Part shown: in pieces, positions 46,928-59,629 of the stretch
How positions within the stretch are numbered: position 1 is the first letter of the stretch
How the letters are laid out: each line of letters opens with the position of its first letter
NCBI RefSeq assembly: GCF_030272615.1
Contig: NC_081413.1
Coordinates: 566,182,041 to 566,246,040, forward strand
DNA: 64,000 nt
Direction: 5' to 3'
Origin: Cryptomeria japonica
Taxonomy: Eukaryota; Streptophyta; Pinopsida; Cupressales; Cupressaceae
Translations under genes and position numbers: made by a program
The notes under the pieces: model-generated
What the model was told of the DNA's origin: nothing
Database searches by the model: none
Seen by the model: the letters and a program-made list of their open reading frames with translations, nothing else

Positions 46928-46963
46928 GAGGGCTAGGGCTAGGGCTAGGGTAGTCTATAAAAT
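46928..46963 (+). promoter_or_regulatory. GCTAGGG repeats and TATA box of the antisense gene
   Basis: Three tandem GCTAGGG units (46931-46951) end just before TATAAAAT (46956-46963) on the plus strand. ATG 47054 follows 91 bases after the TATA box. The units resemble telo-box-like promoter elements. The arrangement is what a plant core promoter for the antisense gene would look like, but no transcript start can be read from sequence. Confidence 0.5.
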
Positions 46964-47224
46964 AGACCATGAGGGGAATACATCCTCATTGTCATCTATA
47001 CATCCATGAGAGCAGAGTGTAGAGCAAAAATAGAGCAGCAATAGTCAGCAGCGATGGCCTTTGTTCATAGATTCAATCGCGTTCGTCTATTCCAGAGGCC
47101 AGTAGAGGCAGGAGAGCCGGTAAGTACCACAAAACCTCCTCGTACTTTGATGCATTTATTGTTGTCATTAATGCATGCTAGATAGGGTAATAAATGTGCT
47201 TAGAATAGGGTAGAAAATATGTCA

Positions 47225-47470
47225 AAAATGTCCAGGCGCGTCTGCGTTGGTGCCAGGCGCGTCTATGCTCGATAGGCACGTCTGTGTTTGGAAACGCATC
47301 TGTGCCGAATGCGATCGTGTTTGTGCTGTGTAGGCGCGTCTATGCAGAGTATAGGCATGTCTGTGTTCTTCAAGCACGTCTATGCAAAACAGGCGCATCT
47401 ATGCAGTCTTCAAGCGCGTTTATGTCAGGAAAGCACGTTTGTGTCAAAAAAATGTGAATTTGTGTCTTCA
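47225..47470. repeat. GGCGCGTCTGTG-type repeats in the antisense intron
   Basis: About ten degenerate copies of AGGCGCGTCTATGC, the inverse of the ACACAGACGCG words at 59630-59960 and 61180-61460 of the same element. Confidence 0.8.
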
Positions 47471-47573
47471 AGGTCAAATCGGCAGTTCTGTGATGAACAT
47501 ACGCTATCGATTGGATAAGCTATTGAGAGGATACACTCAAGTAGGTCCTCTAGGGAAGACTAGAATAGATCAA

Positions 47574-47897
47574 GGCACTTTGTGATGAACAGTGAGTACC
47601 AAGATAGAGTACTTTGTGATGAACAGGGAGTACTAAAATATGAGCAGCACTTTGTGATGAATAGTGAGTGCAAATGTGAGCAGCACTTTGTGATGAACAG
47701 TGAGTGCTAAGCACGTAGTACTTTGTGATGAATAGGGAGTACCACTAGGATAGAAGCAACACTTTGTGATGAACAGTGAGTGTCACTAGGATAGAAGCAA
47801 CACTTTGTGATGAATAGTGAGTGTCACTAGGATAGAATACCATATGCACTTAGATAAACAGTAGCATTTTGTGATGAACAATGAATGCCACTATGAT
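47574..47897. repeat. Tandem repeat CACTTTGTGATGAACAGTGA in the antisense intron
   Basis: Eight copies of the core at 35-50 base intervals, with spacers such as GCCACTAGGATAGAAGCAA in the later copies. CACT and AGTG at the ends of each core are mutual inverses. Confidence 0.88.
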
Positions 47898-49799
47898 TGA
47901 CATGATTGATTTTCTTGACTGCAGGAGTATTTGCCTATGTTGGAGTCACGGGAGAGATTCCCATCGACTCAGAGGTTGCAACCTAAGTTGACAGCCGAGG
48001 ACCAAGCTACGATTGAGGCTATGGGTCTGAGACATATTTTGTATGTGTCTGAGTTTCGGGTGAACATGGGATTGCTGACTGCACTGGTGGAGAGATGGCA
48101 CTCGAAGACTTGTACATTCCATTTGCTGATGGGTGAGATGATAGTCACCCTGGAGGATGTATACAAGATTATGTGGATACCGATCAATGGGAAGCTGATT
48201 CCCTACGATCAAGATGGAGACAGGGAGGCTCTGAGATGAGTGTTTTAGGACACAGGACTGGAGATGAGGGCATGACATGTGGCTTGGGACATCATGAGTG
48301 CTACAGGATTAGCACTGCTAGCAGTGATAGGAGTGATCAGAGGGTTCTTGTGTCCTAATAGAGCAACACGAGGGTTGGCTGTGGGCTGGGGAGGTGCATT
48401 GGAGACACTGGTGACACAACACACTAGATATGTTTGGGGACCGTGTTTGCTGGCACACCTGTATTACAAGCTGCATCAGTTTGTGTACCATGGGTCAGTG
48501 GGATTGGGCCGCGGGGTCACATTGTTATAGGTGTGGGCCTATGAGCATCTGCCAGTGACGAGACTGATAAATTCAGGGGTAGAGGTCACAGACGCAGTTT
48601 CGTATACTTGTACGACATGATCACTTCACAGCCACGGATTGGCAGGTTAGAGCATTGGTGGCGAGTGATTGATGACATTGATATGGTTATATGAAGGCCA
48701 TACTTGGGATGTGAGAAGTGGGAGGACGATGCGGTAGAGCTTCCCTACACCTTCCGAAGCAGGTACCTGATTGGGCGGATGCCCTATGTACTAGAGAGGC
48801 AGCTAGTGGACAGGGTGGGCAGGCAGTTCGGTAGGATCCAGTGGATGCCACGGGGTTCAGGCATGTATGCATAGACTGTCAGAGATTAGGCGTAGTTTGG
48901 GCCCCTATTATCATATGATCAGGTTGTTACGTAGCTAGTAGAGATGATGCCCCTACCCTGGGACATGTGGCCAGAGATCGAGGATACCGACATGGACGCC
49001 GAGTACACAGCATACTGGGCTGAGCATCCATTCCCATGCCTAACGGATCCAGGAGAGCTACTAGATGGAGATGGTGGTGGGGATGATGATGATGATGGAG
49101 ATGATGGGGGTAGAGGTCGACAAAGGAGGAGGGGGGTAGTAGGAGAGAGGAGGGTGGCGCCATGGAGGGAGGGTGGAGAGGATAGGTAGGCTCGCGTGGT
49201 GAGAGGTCGCGGTGGATTATCGCTACAGGTGCTAGCAGCACAGGGTCCCAGACAGGTGCAGGTATAGGGATAGGTACCAGTACAGGCACCAGTATAGGCA
49301 CAGGCATAGGGGTAGGCACCCGTACAGGGGGAGCCATAGGCAGAGCCACAGGGGGATGAGGCTGAGGAGGATGAGCTGACTGAGCTGAGGGAGATCTGCT
49401 AGGGATAGGCAGATGAGATCTAGGACCTGGAGAGGGAGAGGGATAGGCTCAAGAGGCGGCTTAGAGATATTAAGTGGGAGTGGGACCAGGCCATTCAACG
49501 CTACACAGAGGCTGAGACAACACTAAGGGCTGAGAGGCAGGCGGTAGAGGACATAGGGGATGGATATGCCTACGTTCTGCGGGCAGGGGAGGAGATTGCC
49601 TACTGGCGAGATCTCTATTATGGTGCGGTGCTAGCAGATCAGCGGGCAAGGAGCTTCCATATACCATCGCGGACAACGACAACTACGGGAGGGAGCCGGA
49701 GGAGATAGGCATCTATTGGTGGGGTTATGGGTCCTCCACCACCACTAGATAGAGGGGACAGGAGGGATGATCCTGGGGCAGGTCCTTCTAGGGCTTAGA

Positions 49800-51604
49800 T
49801 TCTGTCAAGGCCAGGCGGCTCCGAGGGAGGGAGTTCATCATAGCCATAGAGGGCTCCCTATGTATCAGTATTGTAACATTTTTGTATGATGATGTAGACA
49901 TCTTCGGGTGATTGTAGCCATATATTTTTGACATCATTGTATCATGACACTTTATATATATATGAGATGATTCTTCTTTTGCAGTAGCTATATGCATGTG
50001 TACCTATGTGATGAGATGTTCTTATGTGATGCTTATGATATGGATGCAAATATGTATATGATGCAATGCAATATATATTTTTTTTTGTTCTTTTATGTTT
50101 TATATGTGTATGCATGATGCAAATGTGAATGTATGTAATGCAGATGAATATGATAATGCAAATGTAAAATGTGCTAACAGGTGTTGTGTGCAGGATGTGA
50201 TGCAGTTGTGATATCTATATGTATGTATGAAATGCTTATATGTGGTAATGCAGGTGCAACTACATGAAATGTAAATATTTTTGGCATGTCATTATACTCA
50301 GTCATGTGATAGCAGGCTACGCGGACTTGAGAAGGAATGGGAGCCAATCAAGAAAGGGGGATGAAAGATAGAAGATATGAAAGTGAAAGAGCTTCTTGTG
50401 CGTTATCATCACTGAGCTTTATTATGGCAAGTAGGTTATGACAATCGAGGCATATGTTCGACCCAGAAAGTCATTGTACCTATTTGCATGGAGATAAGAC
50501 AGTCACAAACAAGGAATGTCCCAGTTCACACTAGACTCACAGTGTCCTCATATCCTTGGACAAGTCATAGCATTACTAAGAGACAATCCATAGACAACAA
50601 AAGAAAATAGGTGACGATACCCCATCCTCGCCTTTCTAGTCAAAGACATCCTGGAGATAAAATCTCTAGTCAGAGACATCCTGGAAAAGCTAAACGACAT
50701 GTCACCAAAAGATAAAATCAAAAGAAAACCAAGACTCGACACCAACATCCAGTGTAGTCCTCTTAGTGTCTCTTGTCACTTGTATAAGTCTTATTTGATT
50801 GTGGTCACAATGTTTACTTTCACAGAAAGGATAGATAGCATTGAACCATATGTTGTTTGAGTCTGTTGAAATATTTGATCTGTTGAAGCCCATTGTTGTT
50901 GCTGTGTCTCATCTGAAACTGACTGAATCCATGAAACTGATACTTTATTGCGGAGAAGACGAAACTTTATTGCAGATCTGTGATGTAGATGCTGCTTTAT
51001 TGCGAATTATGCGCGAATAGACTGAAGGAAGCTAGAAGAAACTGTACTCCTCGAAACATGTGATGTTCTCATTTCCACACCCATCACTAGATGTAGGATT
51101 AGCCTTAGCCATAGATAGGATTTGATTTATTATGGATGGAAAGGGAGGTGAAAAGAGAGGTTTATTATGAATGGTGAACCAATCTTGGGTAGATCAATAA
51201 CAAGCCATGATGGGAATGTGTAAGTTTATTATGGATGAATTGGTCGTGAGTGTGTGCAAAGTGAAAGGATGAAGGTGAATATTGAAAGAGGGAGGAGCAA
51301 TGTCTCTACGCATAGCGCTGGTGACCCAGTTTTCACCATGGTACTTGCCCAGGGCGCCACCAAAGTGGTTTTTCACCATTGGACGAAATTATTTCTCTTT
51401 ACTTTTTTTGATTTTTCAATGTTTTTTTGTGTCACAAGGCGCCTGTTTGCCAAGTTTTCACCAAGTAACGATTTTTTTTGTTTTATAATTTTTTTTTGTA
51501 ATTTTGAAATTTTTGAATTTTTTTATATTTTGAAATTTTTGAATATTTTTGTATTTTGAAATTTTTGAATTTTTTTGTATTTTGAATTAGGATACTCTGA
51601 AGAG
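49800..51604 (-). other. 3' untranslated region of the gypsy element next to pol
   Basis: No credible coding frame. 50040-50290 is rich in ATGATGCAAATG-type words. 51320-51430 matches the 3' block of the 14-24 kb element (17435-17540). 51480-51590 holds three copies of a ~30-bp unit TTTTGAAATTTTTGAATTTT. Confidence 0.6.
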
Positions 51605-54600
51605 CTATGTGTAAAGCCTGCGAAGGTGCATGTTGTTGGTAGGATCCTCCAAAGATTCACCTTCTGTAGTTGAGAGTTGATATGCACCAGATCCATATGT
51701 TGCTATAATGATGTAAGGACCAAGCCAGTTTGGTTCGAACTTGCCCTTCTTCTCTCTATCTTGCTGATTTTTGGGGTTTTCTCTGAGAACCAAGTCACCT
51801 ACCTCAAATATGTGAGGCTTGACCTTGTGATTGTAGCTATGACTCATTCATTGTTGATAAGCCTTGAGATGATTAAAAATAGTTTGTCTTCATTCATCCA
51901 GTAGTTCAAGCTCTTGTAAGCGAGAGACCCTATAGTCTTCATCACTGATGATGTTTTGCAAAGAGACCCATAAAGAGGGTAGCTCGACCTCAATAGGCAA
52001 GATGGCTCCAGCGCCATAGACAAGTGAATAAGGTGTAGCTCCTATAGGTGTGCGGACACTTGTGTGGTAGGCCCAAAGTGCAGGATTAAGTTGGATATGC
52101 CAATTATGGCAAGCGTTGTCGAATGTCTTCTTTAGGATTTTAAGGATTGTTTTATTAGACACCTCAGCTTGGCCATTACCTTGGGGGTAATATGGTGTGG
52201 AGAAATGATGGGAAATATGGAAGAAGTCACAGAGTTCACGAACATCTTGATTTTTGAAGGGATGCCCGTTATCAGTGATAATGGAAACAGGAATACCGTA
52301 TCGGCAAATGATATAGTTGAGGATAAATGTAGCAATCTGTTTTCCAGTGACTTGTGTGAGAGGTATAGCTTCAATCCATTTTGTGAAAGACTCTATGGCA
52401 GTGATAATGAATTTATGACCATTGGAAGAAGGAGGGTGAATATTGCCTATGAGATCGAGTCCCCATTGACAAAAGGGCCAAGGAGATGCAATTGGTTGAA
52501 GTTCTTGTGCTAGCGCATGTATGAGGTCTCCATGAATTTGACATTGCTTACACTTCTTGACAAACTGATATGAGTCCTTTTCCATATTGGGCCAGTAATA
52601 TCCAGTCCTAATAAGTTTCTTGTCCAAGGTAGGACCACTAGCATGTGGACCACATATCCCTTCATGTACTTCCCGTAACACAATCTGAGCTTCTTCACTT
52701 TCTAAACATCTAAGAAGAGTGCCATCTAGACCTCACCGATATAGGATATCAACTAAAATGACATATCGAGAGGATTGGCGAATGAAACTACAACATTGGT
52801 TATTTGATAGATCAGGAGGTAGGGTATTGTCATGAAGGTATGTGAAAATAGAACCATATAACTGGGACTCAGGACCGACAAAACATATCATCTCATTAGG
52901 AATGATCTCATATGAAGGAACCAAAAGGTTATCCATCAAGAACTCATATCGGGTCTCATTTGGAGGTAGATCGATTAGTGAAGCAATTGTAGCCATGGCA
53001 TCTATGGCTCAATTCTACTCTCTTGGTATTTGCTCAAAGTCTATCTTTGTGAAATGTTGTTTCAGGTCATCCACCATTTGTTTGTAAGGCATTAATTTTT
53101 CATCTTTTGTTTGGTAATCATCAGTTGCTTGATGGATTCCAAGTTGAGAGTCCCCAAAAACATGAAGTTCCTGGATCTTCCACTGAACTGCAATCCGTAA
53201 TCTAGTTGTTAATGCCTCATATTCCACTATATTATTAGTGCAAGGAAATGATAAGCGGTATGATTTTGGTATAGAATCCCCTTGAGGAGTTATAAAGAGG
53301 ATGCCAACTCCTGCCCCATGCTATGTGTATGAGCCATCGAAGTACAGTTGCCATGGCTTTGCATTTGACATTGTTAAAATGGATTCGTCTGGAAATTCTG
53401 AACTTAGAGGAACATCATCTATCATGGGAGCATCTGCTAATTGATCTGCAATGGATTGTCCTTTTATTGCTTTTCTATCCACATACTTGATATTGAACTC
53501 ACTCAAGATCATTACCCATTTGGCTAGTCGCCCAGTAAGTGTTGCTTTATTGAGAAGGTATTTCAATGGATCGATTCTTGCAACCAACTTAGTCTTATGA
53601 GTGAGCATGTAATGTCATTATTTTTATGAAGCAAAGACCACGATGAGACATGCACGCTCAATTGGTTTGTAGTATAGCTCATATCCCACCAATGTGCAAC
53701 TGATATAGTATACTGCTTTTTCCTTGCCCTCAGCAATTTGTTGTGCTAAGAGTGCCCCCAGTGCTGTTGGAGTAGCTGATATGTATAGTAACAGAGGCTG
53801 ATATGGAACTGGTGGCATCAAAACTAGCAGATTCAGAAGATAATCTTTGAGCATCTGGAAAGCCTATTGATAGTTATCATCCCATTTGAATTTGATGTTC
53901 TTATGTAGCAAGTGCTGAAAAGGATTACACTTATCTGCAAGTTGCGCTATGAATCTTCGTATGGACTGGAGTCTGCCTTGTAAGGACCAAAGTTGACTGA
54001 TATTTCTTGGCGGTTGCATCTCCAAGATAGCCTTGACTTTTGCTGGATCAGCTTCGATTCCTCTTTTGGATACAATGAATCCTAGGAGCTTCCCGGAGGT
54101 TACTCCAAAGACACATTTATTGGGGTTTAATCATACTTTGTATTTTTCCAACCGATCAAAGATGACTAAAAGTATGTCCAAATGTGTATTTCGGTCTATT
54201 GATTTGCCCAAGAGGTCATCGACATAATCTTCCACGGTTGCGTGCATGAGATCATGAAAGATAGTAGTCATGGCTCTTTGATATGTAGCGCCTACATTTT
54301 TTAGTCCGAAGGGCATGACATTCCAGTAGAAGGTTCCCCAAGGACAAGTAAATGATGTTTTATGTTGATCCTCAGGCACGATTTTTATTTGATTATAACC
54401 AAAGAATCCATTCATCGACAATAACATTTCATGACCTACTGTGAGATCAACAATCAAGTCAATATTTGGTAATGGGAAGTTATCCTTTGGACAAGCTTTA
54501 TTGATGTCTCTGAAATCTATACATATTCTGATGTTGTGATCTGGTTTACTGACAAGCACTAAGTTGGAAATCCATTCAGGATAATCAATTGGGCGTATGA

Positions 54601-57600
54601 GTCCAACATCCAATAATTTCTCAAGTTTTGCTTTGACTAGTAATGCCACTTGTGGATGCATCTTTCTTAATTTTTGTTTCACTGGTTTTGCCCCTGGTTT
54701 AACTATCAAATGATGCATTACCAAATACGGATCCAATCCAGGCATATCAGCATATGACCATACAAAGTTGATTTGTCGATCTTTGAAGAAACTTATGAAT
54801 TTTGACCTTTCTGACTCCGTCAACGATTGAGCCAAGAATATGTTGTGTGGAACCTCTTCTATACCAATGTTTGTTTTGATAGTCTCCTCTACCAACATGG
54901 ATGACTTTTCCTCATATGATGCAGGGAGAATGTCAAGCCTTCCATCTTCAGGTGCCTTAGAGAGGTTTTCGCCCTCAGATACGTCCTTTCTTTTTACTTT
55001 TTTGGGGTCAAACAACGCCACAGTGTGGTTTTCACCATAAGACCCTTGGTTTGTTCTTATTTTCACATTTTTGTGACTGGAAGATCCGACACCCTCACCA
55101 AAATATGCCACGTTGTTGAGTTCTATAGTGTATCCCACTTTATGGTCCCCAGGGGGAAGATCATCTCATATGCCAAGATAGTCAATAAAAGCTTCATCAT
55201 TTTGGAATGTGTCAAACTGTGCAAGTCCTTCATGATCCCAGTCAATGAGTTGGTGGTGAACGAGGGGAAGGCCATTAATGTCTTCAAAGTTAGCGGGGCT
55301 AAGAGTGAAGATGCAGTTATATTCGGGTATGTCAAGGTAATTATCGAGGTCATCGATGACACTCTCCTCATCAGTCTCGATCGTGAGCGAATCCAAATTA
55401 TCATCACTAGTAGCACATTCTGGGATAGATGTTCTCATCCTATGTGATTTCAACCGAGAACCTTGGGACAAGGACTGTGTAGAATCCTCATGGGTTGTTT
55501 CTTGACCAACTTTGAACTTCTTGTAAAATTCCTCCTCTTCTGTGGGTTCATCTGGCTCTCTGAATGTTTCGGTGAGCTCGTAGTCACTGGAGGATTTGTC
55601 TGAACCCCATTCCCATTCATTGGAGTCTATGGAATAGCGATCCTCTTGTTGAATTTTGCCAGCTTTGATTTGTAAGGTTTCTTCTGTCCTTTGAGTGTGG
55701 ACCTTGGAAGTCAAGAAGCCAAGTCCTTTCGAGCGTTCCTTTTTGAAAGTCAATTCAAGTTGTAAAGGTTCAATGATGCCTTCCTTCCGTAACCCAAGAG
55801 GGCTTTTTCCATCATACCCAAATTTTTGTAGAATCTTGAAGCCTTTTCCATATTTCTCACATGGTAAACTGACGTGATCTTGTGTATCATCTTCAATGTC
55901 TTTGTAAAGAATTTTGTATAAATCTTCCTCTTCCAGTTTGCCCCATCTTTGAAAGGTAGTAGGGTCCCATTTGAGTACCATGATGGATACTTGCTTGTTA
56001 GGATGTGGTCTTCCGTATTCTTTTGGTGAACTCATGACTTGTCGTAAGTACATGGTCTGATTTAAAGTGTATTCCCCCATGCCCTTGTCTTGGAATTTGC
56101 CTTTAAGATCACCTTGTTTTGATGTCGAAGGTTTTAATGACTTAGGATCAATGTATGCCGAAGAAGGAACAACTTCACGATTACTGGGAATGATGGTCTC
56201 AGTTTTTGATCTCAAGTTATTACAATATATGAATGGATTAGGAACATTGTTAACTGTTACCTCCACTCCATTGTGAGGAAACTTAATGCATTGGTGATAT
56301 GTAGAAGGGATAGCCCTCATTTCATGAATCCAAGGACACCCTAGCAATATGTTATAAGTGAGATCTAGATCCAGGACTTGATAAACCACATCCTTCGTAA
56401 CTGGCCCAACTCTGAGAGGTAAGGTGACTGTGCCCTTGGATGAATGCTCTTCATCATCATATGCCTTGATGGTAATTTGATTTGTAGAATTCATAGCTTT
56501 ATCAGAATATCCCAATTGTTTAATTATGCTCAATGTACAAATGTTTAGACCAGCTCCTCCATCTATCAAGACTCATTTTATTCGATGTTTGTGTATGAAG
56601 GCTTCAATGTGTAGTGGTGCATTATGCGGCTGACTTACGAAGGCATCATTGGCTTCTGTGAATGTAAGGGAGTGTGGAATGGAAAGGTATCCCACCATGG
56701 CTTGAAATTGGTCCACATTCAGATCAGTAGGAATGATAGTGTCTCTCAAGATTTTGTCAAGAATAGCTTTATGTGCGGGGGATATGCGTAAGAGCTCAAG
56801 GATGGAGATGAGCACGGGTGTCTTCCCTAATTGTTCTACAAGGTCATACTCAGGCTTAGTTGATGAAGAAGTGGTGTTTTTGGCTAGAGCACCTTGCAAA
56901 GTGATTTTACCTCAACGAGTTGTAACATGACATTCAGAGGTTGGTTCGGAAGAAGATCCAACACCTTTTAGGACAATTTTGGGTCTCTGGGTAGAATTCT
57001 CAGGGTTTTTGTCCTTGATGATAATGGTAGAGATGTAATTGTCCATCAAGATGTGATTGATAGTTGAATCATAGTTGTAGGATGCTCTAGTATAGTTGGT
57101 TTGATCATCTATGGCTTTAGCTTTTCCCTTGTCATGTTTTGGGAATGGTTCCTTAAACATCTCATGTTCTTGATTGGAGGAATGTCCCTCAATCTCAATG
57201 TCACCTCTATCAATGAGATCTTGTATGATGTTCTTCAGTCGATGGCAATTTCCTATCTTATGACCCTTTCTCTTATGAAATTCACAATACTCATCATTGT
57301 TCCACCAATTTGGTTTAACCTTTGGTTCATATGGAGGAAAATCTGGAACTGTGATTACCTTGTTTGCCACTAGCTTCTTGAAGACTGACTCAAGTGGTTC
57401 TCCCAATGGGGTGTACTTCCTTCATGATCTGGAAGTTGTTTGAGTATTCACTTGATTGTTTGTAGAACTTGATCTCGAAAAGATGAATTTGGGTCGCACT
57501 GTGTTGGCATCAACAACACCATCATTAACTGTGTTCTTGTTTTTATTCCAAAATCTTGGCTTATCTTTACCTTTAAAGTCATCTTTGTTTTCCTTGAATA

Positions 57601-59128
57601 TCTTAATAACTCCTTGTTCAATTAGGACCTTCTCTGTTGCTAAGCCTTTTTCAATGATGTCCTTGAAGGTGGACAAACAAGCTTTCCTTAGATCATAGCC
57701 AATGTCTTTGTAAACATTCTGGGTGAACATCTCTACCATTTGTTTTTGTGGAATTTCACAAGAGCATCTGTTGGCTAGATTCCTCCATCTTTGTAAAAAT
57801 GATGCAAAATATTCTCCCTCTTTTTGCTTGGTGTTACATAAAGTAGTGATTGATATGTCTATCTCTATGTTGTAGGAGAAATGTTGAATAAATGCCTCTG
57901 CTAGATCACCCCATGACTTAATACCAGGTGGGAGTTGGGAGAACCATTCCATAGCTTGATCACCTAAGCTTTGTGGGAATAATCTCATCAAATATGTCTC
58001 TTCTGAAGCTACCTCAATGCAAGTTGTGAAAAAGTGTCTTATGTGTGCCTTAGGATCCCCTTTTCCTCTATACTTATCAAATTTAGGCGTCACAAAGTGT
58101 GTAGGAAATGGAGGCATTGGAATGCTTTTGTCAAATGGATAGGGACATATGTCTCTCATTGTGTAAGTTGGCTTTGGTGTATTTATGTCCTCCATTTTCT
58201 TTTGTAAGTCCCTGATTTGTTGCTCCAAATTGCTCTTAGGTGGAGATCGACTTCTTGGACCATACCCCATGCTTGAGGCACCAATTGGAGGAGGAGCATG
58301 TTGCATATATGGATGATATTGATCATACACATGTTCATATGGAGGAGGTCTATAGTGATGCTGCATATATGGACCACTTGGTATAGATTCATGTTGAGGA
58401 ACACCATATCTATTTTGTCCATGTATACCATACTCTACAGGCATGTCATGTTCTAATGTGTTGCCCCCAAATTTGACACGGGGTTTCCTTGTGTCCAAAT
58501 TTTGAGCATGCCTTTGAATATCCAATTGCTTTGGTGGTTGATCCTTAGCATTGTTATGTGATTGAGCATATCTTTCTCTATAAGACTTCCATAATGGTCT
58601 ACGAAGGTGAGTATCATATACTTGACCATGTGTATGTGGGACCTCTGGTTTTTGAAACAAAGATGATGGTGATTCAGGCACCATATGTGGTCCTCTATTG
58701 CCTCCACTATTAGGCCTTCTTTGATCCATGTTGGAGTGAGGTTGTTGCAAAGGTCTATGTTCCATTATTTGAGACATGTCAAAATCATGAGGTATCTTGG
58801 CTCCACTTTGTGCCATCATTTGTAAGAAGTATTGTCTATCCCTCATTATTTCCTCAATCAATCAATTGAAATGGGGATTCATAATGGATTCTTCCACATC
58901 TGCTGAATGTATTGAAAAGTTGTCCATATCATTAGTGTGTGTATCATTGTTGTTTGTAGTGCCCATGTTCTCAACATTTGGAATGTTTCTATAGGCATCC
59001 ATGTCAGGTAATGTGTTATGATCAGAATTGAAAAAGACATCATTGTCATACTCATAGACACTCATGCTTGTGGACTCTTGAGCCTCTTTAGTTTCTCTCC
59101 TAGATTTTTGAAGATGGCTTTCAACCAT
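51605..59128 (-). pseudogene. Gypsy gag-pol polyprotein: one 2508-codon frame with 16 internal stops
   Basis: Starts MVESHLQKS at 59128; final TAG at 51605-51607. Order: gag with a retrotransposon gag domain (58200-57550: WFSQLPPGIKSW, FLQRWRNLA); zinc-finger-like YCEFHKRKGHKIGNC (about 57300); retropepsin VLIDGGAGLNI (56570); a G-patch-like GFKILQKFGYDGKSPLG (about 55840); RT with intact YVDD (about 54220); RNase H (53800-53400); a second, archaeal-type RNase H (53350-53000, LYFDGSYT); integrase HH-CC finger (52680-52540), GLDLIG, ITDNGHPF, PQGNGQAE, and a C-terminal domain ending NNMHLRRLYT. Every piece is in one frame. Stops: TGA at 58862, 57422, 56912, 56573, 55166, 54131, 53615, 53009, 52733, 51890 and 51848; TAG at 53864, 53321 and 53015; TAA at 53624 and 53618. 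Most fit former CGA, CAG or CAA codons. The protein cannot be made as it stands. Confidence 0.93.
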
Positions 59129-59629
59129 GAACTAGGTATTGACCGAGATGTGTTGGACTAGATGAAAATGGAAAAAAAAAGTATGGAAGACCAAGAAATG
59201 GATGGAATGTAAATGAATCCGAGGTGCACTTGCAATGTCCAAAGTGTAAGACCAAGTATGTATGTAGTAGAGTAGGTGTGACTTCCAAAGAGAGGATAGT
59301 TTCTCTTGATGAGGTAAGTTGACCTTGACTCTAAGTAAGACCAAATGAGACCCAAAGGTGATAGACCTTGATGAGGGACCACTTAGCAAAGTGTTGTTGT
59401 ATGTAGTGTGTTGACAAAGTATAGTGAGGACAAGCAAGTGACCTTTTGACTCAAGTTTAGATAAATGTGAATGTAATGTGAGATGTAAAGCAATGATGGA
59501 CTATGTGAGACCCAAAGATAGGTTTAATGCTAAATGAAACCTGGAAAAAAAGACCTAGGAAGCTCAAGAATTCTGAAACTGACTATGTTTGTTTGTTGGA
59601 CTGTAAATTTTTTTTTTTTTTAATTCTGA

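Larger units (their letters stand above)
47054..49799 (+). pseudogene. Antisense plant mobile domain gene carried by the gypsy element
   Basis: Exon 1 is 47054-47119 (MAFVHRFNRVRLFQRPVEAG...), ending at GTAAGT; the intron 47120-47924 ends TGCAG; exon 2 begins 47925 in the same phase. Exon 2 encodes the plant mobile domain (MAIN/MAIL1, PP7-long type): QATIEAMGLRHILYVSEFRV, then the LVERWHSKTCTFHLLMGEMIVTLEDV core, then AVIGVIRGF and similar pieces. Stops interrupt it (TGA 48237, TAG near 48249, TGA near 48273 and more), plus probable frameshifts after 48530. The tail (48900-49799) is Asp/Gly-, then Glu/Arg-, then Pro-rich, ending GPPPPLDRGD...PSRA. In MAIN/MAIL1 the domain acts in nuclear gene silencing; its role in retroelements is unknown. 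The intron is kept because the element's genomic RNA is the opposite strand. Confidence 0.8.

Noticed and set aside
46928-46951. Interstitial telomere sequence
   Set aside because: Only three GCTAGGG units are present, and they differ from the plant telomere unit TTTAGGG. A promoter element fits better.
51605-59128. Stop-codon recoding (reading through TGA) as an explanation for the in-frame gypsy stops
   Set aside because: TAG and TAA are also present, stops fall inside catalytic domains, and the same C-to-T pattern is seen in unrelated elements and a spliced gene. Decay is simpler.
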